The notes under the pieces: generated by a model
What the model was told of the DNA's origin: nothing
Database searches by the model: none
The model's input: only the letters and a program-made list of their open reading frames with translations
Shown here: positions 1 to 7,300 of the stretch, piece by piece
How positions within the stretch are numbered: position 1 is the first letter of the stretch
Layout: every line of letters begins with the position of its first letter
Made by a program: the position numbers and the translations under genes
NCBI GenBank assembly: GCA_018780025.1
Contig: JADMKH010000043.1
Location: 1-9,795, forward strand
DNA: 9,795 nt
Direction: 5' to 3'
Source: Thiobacillus sp.
GTDB taxonomy: Bacteria; Pseudomonadota; Gammaproteobacteria; Burkholderiales; Thiobacillaceae

Positions 1-435
1 GACAAGGATGGTTATTTCTGGATCATGGGCCGCATCGACGACGTGTTGAACGTGTCCGGCCATCGTTTGGGCACCATGGAAATTGAATCGGCGCTGGTGT
101 CGAATCCGCTGGTGGCCGAAGCCGCCGTAGTCGGGCGTCCACATGACATCAAGGGCGAAGCGGTGGTGGCGTATGTGGTGCTGAAAGGCACGCGCGCGAC
201 CGGCGAAGCAGCCCAAAAAATCGTGGCCGACCTGCGCAACTGGGTAGCCAAGGAAATTGGCCCCATCGCCAAGCCCGATGAAATCCGCTTTGGCGACAAC
301 CTGCCCAAAACCCGTTCCGGCAAGATCATGCGGCGCCTGTTGCGGGCGATTGCCAGGGGCGAGGAAATCACCCAGGACATTTCCACCCTGGAAAATCCGG
401 CCATCCTCGATCAACTGAAAGAAGCCGTGAAATAG
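1..435 (+). CDS. acs: Acetyl-coenzyme A synthetase, C-terminal part
   Basis: This is the 3' end of an AMP-forming acetyl-CoA synthetase, which activates acetate to acetyl-CoA through acetyl-AMP in the cytoplasm. The window opens inside the gene, and 144 residues are visible out of the roughly 650 usual for the family. The fragment begins at the hinge into the C-terminal domain with GRIDDVLNVSGHRLGTMEIE (residues 10-29), typical of Acs. The motif PKTRSGKIMRR carries the catalytic lysine (residue 108, codon 322-324), which in known Acs proteins is reversibly acetylated by Pat-type enzymes. The stop is TAG at 433-435. The motifs fit Acs closely; propionyl-CoA synthetase is a less likely alternative because it cannot be fully excluded from the C-terminal domain alone. 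Confidence 0.93.
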   Translation, partial: DKDGYFWIMGRIDDVLNVSGHRLGTMEIESALVSNPLVAEAAVVGRPHDIKGEAVVAYVVLKGTRATGEAAQKIVADLRNWVAKEIGPIAKPDEIRFGDNLPKTRSGKIMRRLLRAIARGEEITQDISTLENPAILDQLKEAVK

Positions 436-444
436 TTTATTCAG

Positions 445-464
445 GGGCGGATGAGCCGCCGCCC
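445..464 (+). terminator. Weak GC-rich stem-loop after acs
   Basis: GGCGG (446-450) pairs with CCGCC (456-460) around a 5-base loop. An alternative register pairs GGGCGG (445-450) with CCGCCC (459-464). The hairpin lies 10 bases after the acs stop but is followed only by TTGATT, not a real T-run. It could be a weak or factor-assisted terminator; the position is suggestive and the structure is not decisive. Confidence 0.3.
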
Positions 465-528
465 TTGATTCCATCCTGACGCGCCCTAAGCTGAGGGGAG
501 CAAGACCTTACCCATCGAAAGGGAATCT

Positions 529-918
529 ATGTCTCATTACCATGCAGTTGTCTGGCTCGATCACAACGAAGCCCACGTGATTCACATCAGCCCCGACGAT
601 GTCGAAAAGTCGGTGGTACAGCCCGTCAATCCCCCGCGCCATCTGCAACGCAAGCGGGGTTCGGTCAGCGGCAGCCGTCAGCCAGAAGACCCGCATTACT
701 ATCATGATGTCGTCGAAGCCATGAAGGGTGCCACGGAAATTCTGATCGTCGGCCCCGGACACGCCAAGCTCGAATTGATCAAGCATGTCCATGCACACGA
801 CCATGAAATGGTGGACAAGATTATTGGGGTGGAGACGGTCGATCATCCGAGCGATGCCCAGCTGGTTGCGCATGCCCGCAAATATTTTGTAGCCAAAGAC
901 AGAATGCTGGAAATGTAA
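529..918 (+). CDS. Small eRF1-domain-3-like 'translational machinery' protein
   Basis: A 129-residue cytoplasmic protein with no signal peptide or membrane segment. It opens MSHYHAVVWLDHNEAHVIHI, and residues 66-110 contain a conserved-looking core: ILIVGPGHAKLELIKHVHAH, then VGVETVDHPSD-like IIGVETVDHPSDAQLVAHAR, then KYF. This pattern matches the short proteobacterial proteins annotated as translational machinery proteins, related to domain 3 of eRF1/Pelota and the bacterial/archaeal RF1-like group; I recognise it from memory of the family. The protein is rich in histidine (14 or more). Its biochemical role is not established; ribosome association is only inferred from the fold relationship. 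The start ATG is preceded by AAAGGGA (519-525) at suitable spacing. It sits 93 bases after acs and is followed by a long regulatory gap, so it is probably transcribed separately from the protease downstream. Confidence 0.8.
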   Translation: MSHYHAVVWLDHNEAHVIHISPDDVEKSVVQPVNPPRHLQRKRGSVSGSRQPEDPHYYHDVVEAMKGATEILIVGPGHAKLELIKHVHAHDHEMVDKIIGVETVDHPSDAQLVAHARKYFVAKDRMLEM

Positions 919-933
919 TGCCGTGAAGTTTTT

Positions 934-958
934 CCTGTCCGCCCCCGGCGGCGGCAGG
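934..958 (+). other. GC-rich stem-loop downstream of the eRF1-like gene
   Basis: CCTG (934-937) and CCGCC-type bases 939-943 pair with 950-958, with T938 bulged, giving a nine-pair stem around a six-base loop. It lies 16 bases after the stop at 918, where a terminator would be expected. No T-run follows on the plus strand, so an intrinsic terminator cannot be claimed. Confidence 0.3.
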
Positions 959-961
959 GCG

Positions 962-1051
962 TCTGTATCCGTAAAACAAGGTTTCCAAATCCAGCGCTTC
1001 TTTACGCCAAAACCGGCCGGAACTGCATGGTGGTGGGGATTGGGATACAGA
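962..1051. repeat. Nested inverted repeats in the intergenic region
   Basis: TCTGTATCC (962-970) is a perfect inverted copy of GGATACAGA (1043-1051). A second inverted pair lies inside it: CGTAAA (970-975) and TTTACG (1001-1006). An eight-base palindrome, CCGGCCGG, lies at 1013-1020. The segment lies just upstream of the FliA-type promoter. It may be a small structured or miniature mobile-like element, or an operator region; nothing in it identifies a known family. No coding sequence is supported here on either strand. Confidence 0.35.
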
Positions 1052-1084
1052 TACAAATAATTTTTGGTTGGTGTTCGGCGCGGC

Positions 1085-1111
1085 TAAAGTTTGTCGGAAT
1101 GTCGTCGTTAC
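1085..1111 (+). promoter_or_regulatory. Sigma-28 (FliA) type promoter for the riboswitch-protease transcript
   Basis: TAAAGTTT at 1085-1092 matches the FliA -35 consensus at all eight positions. After exactly 11 bases comes GTCGTTAC (1104-1111), which matches the -10 consensus GCCGATAA at five of eight positions. The consensus layout TAAAGTTT-N11-GCCGATAA is established for flagellar sigma-28. The expected start point, five to seven bases past the -10 box, falls at about 1116-1118, exactly where the first riboswitch helix begins. That agreement is independent support. No convincing sigma-70 promoter was found nearby; a poor TTGGTT (1064-1069) with TAAAGT and 15-base spacing is the best alternative. 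Confidence 0.65.
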
Positions 1112-1114
1112 TGT

Positions 1115-1195
1115 TGGTAACCCGTACAGGGGCAAACCCATCGTGAGTTGGGGACGCAAAGCTTCCGGTCTTGGATCAAGACAGCGGGGCTGCCA
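1115..1195 (+). promoter_or_regulatory. Cyclic di-GMP-I riboswitch (GEMM-I) aptamer
   Basis: The segment carries the conserved blocks of the class I c-di-GMP aptamer in order: ACAGGGGCAAACC (1126-1138), GGGACGCAAAGC (1151-1162), TCCGG (1164-1168) and AGCGGGG (1183-1189). The helices fit. P1 pairs 1115-1119 with 1191-1195 and 1121-1122 with 1188-1189. P2 pairs 1137-1142 with 1147-1152, capped by a GNRA tetraloop, GTGA (1143-1146), as in the known structure, where it docks on the other arm. P3 contains a perfect six-pair hairpin, 1168-1173 with 1177-1182. The RNA senses the second messenger c-di-GMP and controls the gene that follows, here a secreted protease 72 bases downstream. A few GEMM-I variants prefer cGAMP; I cannot settle ligand preference by eye, but c-di-GMP is the usual one. 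Confidence 0.93.
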
Positions 1196-1198
1196 TGG

Positions 1199-1266
1199 AG
1201 TGAAATCATTTATGGTTGCTGCGTTGCGCCCTGGATTCAGGCAGTTTATTGATTCAAGGAGCCGCC
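1199..1266 (+). promoter_or_regulatory. Candidate riboswitch expression platform and ribosome binding site
   Basis: Between aptamer and start codon, CCTG (1230-1233, allowing a bulge at 1229) pairs with CAGG (1238-1241), extended by G1228-C1242, followed by AGTTTATT. This is a weak terminator-like hairpin. GGCAG (1240-1244), part of its 3' arm, is also the exact complement of CTGCC (1190-1194), the 3' strand of riboswitch P1. Ligand-stabilised P1 would therefore leave GGCAG free for the hairpin, while the unbound form could break it. That logic is inferred. The ribosome binding site AAGGAG (1256-1261) lies five bases before the ATG at 1267. AGCC (1260-1263) can also pair with GGCT (1188-1191), so translational control is possible too. 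Confidence 0.4.
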
Positions 1267-3099
1267 ATGTCGCACAACTGCCCATTCCCCGTTCGTTCAA
1301 CCGATAGCCGTCTTTGCTACCGTACCGGTAGCGGTCTGGGCTTTACCCTCAGCCTGACGCTGGTCGCCATCCTCGCCGGATATGCAGGGCTTGGTCATGC
1401 GGCATCAGTCAACAGGCCGGATAAGACGGTTGAAATCCCGGTCAGTTCTGGCGCCGTTGTCGGGTGGGCCAAAGGCCGCTTGCTGGTGGCACCGCGTGCC
1501 GGCTTGTCCGACGCCGAGTTCGAAAAAATTCTGAAGACGCATAACGTCGTTCCCAGAGGGCATTTCCGGCAGATCAACACCTATGTTCTTGAGTTGCCTG
1601 CTGGCGTGAGTGAAGTGGCGATCATGAAAATTCTGCGCAAAAACCGCAATCTGAAGTATGTCGAACTCGACATGGCAATGGCGCCTGCAGCCACGGTGAA
1701 TGATCCTGCGTTATCGAATAGTTGGGCCTTGCCGAAAATTCAGGCGCCCGTTGCGTGGGATGCGGCCAATGGCAGCGGCGTGACCATTGCCATTCTGGAT
1801 ACCGGCGTAGACGGGACTCACCCTGATCTGGTCGCCAACATGGTTCCGGGCTGGAATGTATACAACAACAATGCGGACACCTCGGACGTGCACGGGCACG
1901 GCACGTCTGTCTCAGGCGCGGCGGCGATGTCGGGTAACAATAGCGTGGGCAGCGCAGGTGTTGCATGGGGCGCCCGGATCATGCCGGTTCGAATTGCTGA
2001 TCCTGATGGTTATGCTTATTACAGCACCATTGCGCAAGGCATCAACTGGGCCGCAGACAACGGGGCCAAAGTGGTGAACATCAGCTACGGCGTATCCGGC
2101 AGTTCTGCGGTTCAGTCAGCCGCGCAATACCTGCGCAACAAGGGCGGCGTGGTCGTGGTGGCGGGTGGCAACAGCGGCGTTCTGGACAATACCGCAGCGA
2201 GCGACACCTTGCTGAGCGTATCCGCCACCGACAGCAACGACGCGCGCACCAGCTGGTCCACGTATGGCAACTTTATCGACCTTGCTGCGCCCGGCCTCAG
2301 CATTTACGCGCCCACCCGTGGCGGCGGCTATGCCAATGTATCCGGTACATCCTTTGCCAGTCCGATTACGGCGGCTACTGTGGCGCTGATGATGTCAGCC
2401 AACAGCACGTTGAGCCCGGCTGATATCGACACCATTCTCAAATCCACCGCTGTCGATCTGGGTACGGCCGGATTTGACCCGTATTACGGTGCCGGTCGAA
2501 TCGACGCCGCCAGGGCAGTGGCCGCCGCGCGCAATGTGGTGGCAGCCGACACGCAATCTCCGGTGATCAGTATTACCTCGCCCACCGGCGGGAACGTGAC
2601 CTCGATTGTTCCGGTTGATGTCAATTACTCCGACAACGTCGGCGTGACGCGCGCTGAACTCTACGTGAATGGCATCAAGGTGATTTCAGACGATGTTGCC
2701 CCATTCGCTTTTGCCTGGGATACGGCTCCGTACGCTGATGGTGCCTATTTGCTCACGACCAGGGCGTATGACGCAGCGGGCAATGTGGGAACGTCCCCCT
2801 CGGTGTCTGTGACGATCGGCAACGATATGGTGGCGCCGGTTATCAGCAACTTCAACCTTAAAAATGGCATGACGCTGTCGGGCGGCAGACAGATTGTGTC
2901 GGCTTCTGCTACCGATAACCAGAGCGTGACCCGAATCAGCCTGACGATCGATGGCAAGGAAGTTTCCGTAGCCAATGGCGGTTCGATCAACTACAACTGG
3001 AACCTGCGCAAGACAGCAAAAGGCGCGCATTACGTCACCGTGCAGGCATGGGATGGCGCAGGCAATACCGCCAGCCAGAGTGTGACAGTTTACAAATAA
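1267..3099 (+). CDS. Secreted subtilisin-like S8 serine protease with two C-terminal Ig-like domains
   Basis: A 610-residue preproenzyme that should hydrolyse proteins outside the cytoplasm. An N-terminal hydrophobic stretch (about 22-42) after a basic region, followed by GLGHA/A (near 45-46), reads as a Sec signal peptide. Residues about 66-135 resemble an inhibitor-I9 propeptide. The catalytic domain (about 150-420) has D178 in AILDTGVDGTHPDL, H211 in HGHGTSVSG, oxyanion N302 in AGGNSG and nucleophile S362 in SGTSFASP, so the triad is complete. Residues about 430-518 and 522-610 are two Ig-like repeats, each with a DN.(S/G)V signature and an (Y/W)D.AGN motif near its end; they may bind surfaces or substrates. 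I chose the ATG at 1267 because AAGGAG lies five bases upstream; an in-frame ATT/TTG-type extension to 1216 lacks a ribosome site and runs into the riboswitch leader. Expression is predicted to depend on FliA and c-di-GMP. The natural substrate is unknown. Confidence 0.93.
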   Translation: MSHNCPFPVRSTDSRLCYRTGSGLGFTLSLTLVAILAGYAGLGHAASVNRPDKTVEIPVSSGAVVGWAKGRLLVAPRAGLSDAEFEKILKTHNVVPRGHFRQINTYVLELPAGVSEVAIMKILRKNRNLKYVELDMAMAPAATVNDPALSNSWALPKIQAPVAWDAANGSGVTIAILDTGVDGTHPDLVANMVPGWNVYNNNADTSDVHGHGTSVSGAAAMSGNNSVGSAGVAWGARIMPVRIADPDGYAYYSTIAQGINWAADNGAKVVNISYGVSGSSAVQSAAQYLRNKGGVVVVAGGNSGVLDNTAASDTLLSVSATDSNDARTSWSTYGNFIDLAAPGLSIYAPTRGGGYANVSGTSFASPITAATVALMMSANSTLSPADIDTILKSTAVDLGTAGFDPYYGAGRIDAARAVAAARNVVAADTQSPVISITSPTGGNVTSIVPVDVNYSDNVGVTRAELYVNGIKVISDDVAPFAFAWDTAPYADGAYLLTTRAYDAAGNVGTSPSVSVTIGNDMVAPVISNFNLKNGMTLSGGRQIVSASATDNQSVTRISLTIDGKEVSVANGGSINYNWNLRKTAKGAHYVTVQAWDGAGNTASQSVTVYK

Positions 3100-3126
3100 G
3101 CAACACTCGAACACTTCTGCAGTCTG

Positions 3127-3151
3127 AAACGCCGGTTACCCGGCGTTTTTT
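3127..3151 (+). terminator. Strong intrinsic terminator of the protease gene
   Basis: AAACGCCGG (3127-3135) pairs perfectly with CCGGCGTTT (3140-3148) around the loop TTAC. A run of six T residues (3146-3151) follows. It lies 28 bases after the protease stop. The minus-strand reductase stop codon (3150-3152) overlaps the T-run, so transcripts converge here. In the minus direction the hairpin is followed by only three T residues, so it would be weaker for that gene. Confidence 0.92.
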
Positions 3152-3719
3152 ATGCTCGCTTCAGAAGTGCAAGCGTTTGAACCAACTCCAGCACCATGCT
3201 ATGCATCCGCGCGGGCGATTTCAGCACACCGGTTTCCGCATCAAAGGCCGTGTCTGCATCCGTCAGCGAAAACTGTCCGGGCAGTACCAGCACGCCCAGC
3301 GCATTCAGAATCTGGCGCAGATGCGGCAACATCCGCATGCCACCCAGCGAGCCGGGCGAGGCCGCCATGATGGCGGCGACCTTGTTCTGATAAGGCACCA
3401 GTCCCGATTCGCCTTGCCACTCGCGCGACACCCAATCGATGGTGTTTTTCAGCAGCGGCGGGATCGAGCTGTTGTACTCGGGGCTGGCGATCAGCAGGGC
3501 ATCATGCTCCTTGAACAGGGCTTTCAGGCGCAGGGCATTGTCGGGCAGGCCGTCCTTGTCTTCGAGGTCGCCGTTATAAAGTGGGAGCGGATAATCGGCC
3601 AGGTCGATCAGGGTGACATCGCCCCCTGCTGCCTGCGCAGCGTCCACAGCGGTCTGGATCAGTTTGCGGTTCCAGGAGTCGCGACGGATACTGCCGGACA
3701 AAGCGAGAATCTTGGGCAT
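3150..3719 (-). CDS. NAD(P)H-dependent FMN reductase (ChrR/YieF-like)
   Basis: A 189-residue cytoplasmic flavodoxin-fold reductase that uses NAD(P)H to reduce FMN or, in characterised relatives, quinones and chromate. The FMN phosphate-binding loop is GSIRRDSWNRKL (residues 9-20). The family signature SPEYNSSIPPLLKNTIDW occupies 79-96, and ASPGSLGGMR (120-129) is the second flavin-contacting loop. Length agrees with the family (about 180-190). I chose the start at 3719 because AGGA lies just upstream on the minus strand (within 3725-3730) and the protein then begins MPKILALSGS, as family members do; a 110-residue upstream extension in the same frame would run through the hslR promoter region and into hslR. 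The electron acceptor in this organism cannot be told from sequence. It is divergent from hslR and convergent with the protease. Confidence 0.9.
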   Translation of the reverse strand: MPKILALSGSIRRDSWNRKLIQTAVDAAQAAGGDVTLIDLADYPLPLYNGDLEDKDGLPDNALRLKALFKEHDALLIASPEYNSSIPPLLKNTIDWVSREWQGESGLVPYQNKVAAIMAASPGSLGGMRMLPHLRQILNALGVLVLPGQFSLTDADTAFDAETGVLKSPARMHSMVLELVQTLALLKRA

Positions 3720-3747
3720 GGAGCTTCCTATTCGTAAAAAGCCGATC

Positions 3748-3753
3748 ATTGTA
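3748..3753 (-). promoter_or_regulatory. Candidate -10 box for the FMN reductase gene
   Basis: On the minus strand this reads TACAAT, five of six matches to the sigma-70 -10 box. It is placed about 28 bases before the start codon. No good -35 hexamer lies at 16-18 bases; CTGTCA is present but only 12 bases away. A plausible but incomplete promoter. Confidence 0.35.
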
Positions 3754-3852
3754 CCGGCCACACCGTGACAGGGCCGCATGAACGCGCCTGCACGCGTATC
3801 CACCAGGCAACCGAAGCGTGTGCCCTGTGGTTTACCATCCGGGGTGCCGACA

Positions 3853-3885
3853 CGATTCAATCGCCCACCCTTGCCGAATCGATTC
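3853..3885. repeat. Palindrome and inverted repeat upstream of hslR
   Basis: GAATCGATTC (3876-3885) is a perfect ten-base palindrome. Its left half also pairs with CGATTC at 3853-3858 (matching GAATCG 3876-3881). It lies 27 bases before the hslR ATG, where an operator could act. No regulator binding motif that I know is matched. The remaining intergenic sequence (3720-3912) holds no gene I can support. Confidence 0.35.
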
Positions 3886-3912
3886 ATGTGTGGGCCTTCG
3901 CGGAGCGTACCC

Positions 3913-4311
3913 ATGGCCACTGAAAAAACACCCCCCGAAAAAATGCGGCTCGACAAATGGTTGTGGGCCGCACGCTTTTTCAAGACCCGCAGTCTTGCCA
4001 CACAGGCAATCGAGCAGGGTCGAGTCAAGTTCAATGGCGATCGCGTCAAACCGGCGCGTGAAATCGGGCCGCAAGACCGGCTGGAAATTCAGGTCGGCGA
4101 TCATGTCTGGATGCTGACGGTGCGTGCGTTGTCGATGCAACGCGGCCCGGCGCCCGTTGCGCAGCAGTTGTATGCAGAAGCGCCCGAAAGTCTTGCGCGT
4201 CGTCAGCAACAGGCCAGCGAGCATAAGTTGTCTGTCAACCCCGCTGCAGCAATCAAGGGCCGCCCCACCAAGCGCGACCGGCGACAAATCCACCGTTTTA
4301 CTGACGCGTGA
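3913..4311 (+). CDS. hslR: Ribosome-associated heat shock protein Hsp15 (S4 domain)
   Basis: A 132-residue RNA-binding protein of the Hsp15 family. In E. coli Hsp15 binds free 50S subunits carrying peptidyl-tRNA after abortive dissociation and helps recycle them; it is heat-inducible there. The S4 RNA-binding domain spans about residues 11-70, starting MRLDKWLWAARFFKTRSLA and including GRVKFNGDRVKPAREIGPQD. The C-terminal tail has the basic signature KGRPTKRDRRQIHRF (115-129), which is characteristic of Hsp15 and separates it from other S4 proteins such as RluB-type enzymes or YaaA. The ATG at 3913 has GGAG (3902-3905) seven bases upstream; an open extension upstream to 3778 has no such site and is unlike the family. 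No heat-shock promoter could be identified by eye. Confidence 0.92.
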   Translation: MATEKTPPEKMRLDKWLWAARFFKTRSLATQAIEQGRVKFNGDRVKPAREIGPQDRLEIQVGDHVWMLTVRALSMQRGPAPVAQQLYAEAPESLARRQQQASEHKLSVNPAAAIKGRPTKRDRRQIHRFTDA

Positions 4312-4336
4312 AGGGGAGAATTTACAGCGCATTTGC

Positions 4337-4365
4337 CCCGCAAGGCGGGTGTTAACGCATAGAAT
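4337..4365 (+). promoter_or_regulatory. Stem-loop and candidate -10 box between hslR and yhdP
   Basis: CCCGC (4337-4341) and GCGGG (4345-4349) form a short stem with a three-base loop, 25 bases after the hslR stop, without a T-run. TAGAAT (4360-4365) matches the sigma-70 -10 box at five of six positions and would start a transcript about 18 bases before the yhdP ATG. No good -35 box stands at normal spacing. Either element may separate hslR expression from the yhdP operon, but neither is strong. Confidence 0.28.
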
Positions 4366-4389
4366 CAAGGCATCTGAGACCCCTGATTT

Positions 4390-7300
4390 ATGACCGTTTC
4401 CGCAGTGTTTTCTTTAGGATTGCGCCGCGCTGTGCGTGGCCTGGGTGTGCTGGCCGCACTGGCTGCGCTGGGTTTTGCGACCGCAGCCGCCTTGATGTAT
4501 TTTTGGGTGTTACCCAATATTGCCGATCACCGCGACACCGTGGCGAACGTGATGTCGCGGGCGCTGGGTCAGCGGGTCACGCTCGAAGCCGTGTCCGGCG
4601 TGTGGCAGCAGGCGCGGCCTGAGTTCCGTCTGCAGGGCGTTCGCCTGTACGATCAGCAGGATCGTTCGGCGCTGTATTTGCCTGAACTCAAGGCAACTTT
4701 CTCCTGGCGTTCCCTGCTTTTTCTGGAACCGCGATTCAGCCATATCGAACTGCAGGGATTGACGTTGGGGGTGCGGCGCGCGCAGGACGGCCATTTTTAT
4801 GTAGGCGGGATTCCGGTCAACCCGGCGGCGTCCGACAGCGGATTTATCAATTGGCTGTTGCGTCAGGGTCGGGTGCACGTGAGCAAGGCCACGCTGACCT
4901 GGCTGGATGAGGTGCGCCATGCCCCGCCGGTGACGCTGAACGTGGCTGATTTCAGCTTGACCAACGCGCTCCGCAGTCATCGTCTGCACTTGTCGGCCAC
5001 CCCGCCAGCCAGTCTGGCGCGGCCGCTGGTGGTCGATGCGCAGTGGACAGCCCGCAAGCCGGACGACGTCAAAACCTGGAGCGGGCGCATCGAGACCCGG
5101 GTCGCAGTGGTGTCGTTCCTCAATCTGGCGCCCTGGCTGGAGCTGCCTTATCAACCCCAGCAGGGTGCAGGGGCATTGCATGTCACGTTTGATTTTGAAC
5201 GCGGCACGCTGACTCAGGTAGACGCAGGGTTCAATCTGCGAGCGGTCGAAACCGTGCTTGGCGAAAACCTGCCCGCTTTGCGGCTGGCGCAACTGCTCGG
5301 GCAAGTGACGTGGAAACAGGATGCAGACGGCCGTCGCGTGACGTTTGAAGACCTGCGTATTGCGCGCCCGGGGTCAGCGTTGAGCGCTCCGTTCAGTGTG
5401 GGGGTGGCCTGGAATGCCCGGTCGCACGAGATCACTGCCAAGGCTTTTGGTCTGAGCGGCTGGGAATCCGTACTGCCAAGCTTGCCGCTGGACGCAGCGT
5501 TGCGCACGCGCTTGCAGGCCCTGCAAGCGCGGGGAAGGTTTGACACACTCCGGTTTCGCTGGAATGGCGCAGAGCCGGGGCTGGACAATTTCAGCATTGC
5601 TGCCCGGTTCACCGGCCTGGGCGTCGCGGCGTCGGGCAACCAGCCGGGGATCGAAAACCTGTCGGGCCACATCGAAGGCGATGCGCGGGCAGGGGTGTTC
5701 ACGCTTGATTCCCGGAAGCTGGCGATCCATTTTCCCACGCTGTTCCGTGATCCGGTCCTGGGGTTTGATGAAATACGCGCGCAAGGCCATTGGAAAAAAA
5801 CGGCGCGCGGCCGGATGTTAACGCTGGATGAGGCGGCTTTCGCCAATCCCGACGCGGCCGGCACGGCCAAGGGGCGCTATGAGCTGCTTGCCGGTCAGCC
5901 CGGCATAGTCGACCTGGGCGTTCATTTGACCCGCGTCGATGGCACGGCGGTGTACCGTTATCTGCCCAATAAAATCGGCGACGACACGGTCAACTGGCTC
6001 AAGACCGGGTTCAAGGCTGGCCATTCCGACGATGTGCGGCTGACCTTGCAGGGCGACGTGACGCAGTTTCCGTTTGAGCAGGGCAAGGGGAAGTTTCGTC
6101 TTGAGGCTCAGGTCAAGGATGCTGTGCTCGACTATGCGCAGGGATGGCCACGCATTGATGGCATTCATGCGCGCGTGCTGTTCCAGGGCAAGGCAATGGA
6201 GATCACGTCCAGTCAGGCGCGGATATATGGCGTGGCCTTGTCCCCGGTTAAAGCCGTTATTCCGGATTTGATCCATCATGAAGAGCAGTTGCATATCGAA
6301 GGCGAGGCCAACGGCCCGCTCCAGGACTTCATCCGCTTTGCGAACTTCAGCCCGGTCGGGGGGATACTGCGCGGCTTTACCGATACGCTGAGCGGCAGCG
6401 GCCCGACGCGGCTGGCGCTGAAGCTGCATGTGCCGCTGCGCCATAGCCGCGACACCACGCTGGCGGGTCGGCTTTCATTGTTGAACGGCACCCTGTTTCC
6501 GTCCGGTCTGCCCCGGGTGGACCAGGTGCGTGGCGACATCGATTTCACCGGCAACAGTCTGACCGCAAAAAACATGACCGCCCAGTTTCTGGGCGGGCCG
6601 CTCAGCATCGACACTTTGACGCGAAATGGCCAGGTGCAGATTCTGGCACGGGGTCGCGCGACCGCTGCCGGCCTGGCACCCTGGCTCGGTGCCCCATGGG
6701 ACAAGCGCCTGTCGGGGCAGGCGGCCTGGCGCGGACAAGTCGACCTGGAACTCGGGGGAGAGCGTGTCCGGATTGAGTCCGATCTGAAGGGCCTGGCGTC
6801 CAGTTTGCCGGCGCCGCTGGCAAAGCCAGCTGAGCAGCCGCTATCGCTGTTGGTCACCAGCCAGCCACAGGCCGATGGGCAACAGCAGGAAATTCAGTTT
6901 GGCAGCACCGTGGGGGCGGTATGGCGCAACACACGGGAAGGGCGCTTTGCGCGCGGCGAAGTTCGTTTTGGTGGCGCGGCGGTGATCCCCAACGAGCCGG
7001 GTTTGCGCCTGGCCGGCGTCGGGCGGGGACTGGATTTTTCCGGCTGGCTGGCGCTGCTGCCGGGAGGCAACGACGACGATCCCTTGTCGCTGACCTCGAT
7101 GGACCTGAGTTTTGATGTATTCGACTTGATGGGGCGGCGATATCAGGATGTTCGCCTTCAGGGACGCACCCGCAATGGCCTGTTCCGCACCCAGGTGAGT
7201 GGCCACGAGTTGAATGGTGTGCTGACGTATCGCCCGGCCAGTGTATACGATTCCACAGGGGCTTCAGCCCGTAGTGGCTCGGAGTACCCACAAGGGGCAT

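Noticed and set aside
508..1056. Minus-strand open frame across the eRF1-like gene and the gap
   Set aside because: It is antisense to a recognised gene, contains no recognisable domain, and no ribosome site precedes its start.
961..1060. Integron attC site suggested by nested inverted repeats
   Set aside because: The expected GTTRRRY / RYYYAAC core sites are absent and no cassette-like gene is next to it.
1216..1266. Earlier start for the protease
   Set aside because: The non-ATG start has no ribosome site and would place the switch region inside the coding sequence; the ATG at 1267 follows AAGGAG and yields a normal signal peptide.
1068..1307. Small plus-strand open frame across the riboswitch
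   Set aside because: It runs through promoter, aptamer and the protease start; the sequence is fully explained by RNA and promoter elements.
3778..3912. 45-residue N-terminal extension of hslR
   Set aside because: No ribosome site at 3778, low-complexity Pro/Arg content, and Hsp15 proteins begin just before the S4 domain as at 3913.
3720..4049. 110-residue N-terminal extension of the FMN reductase on the minus strand
   Set aside because: It would overlap hslR antisense, lacks family similarity, and the internal ATG at 3719 has a ribosome site and gives the normal family length.
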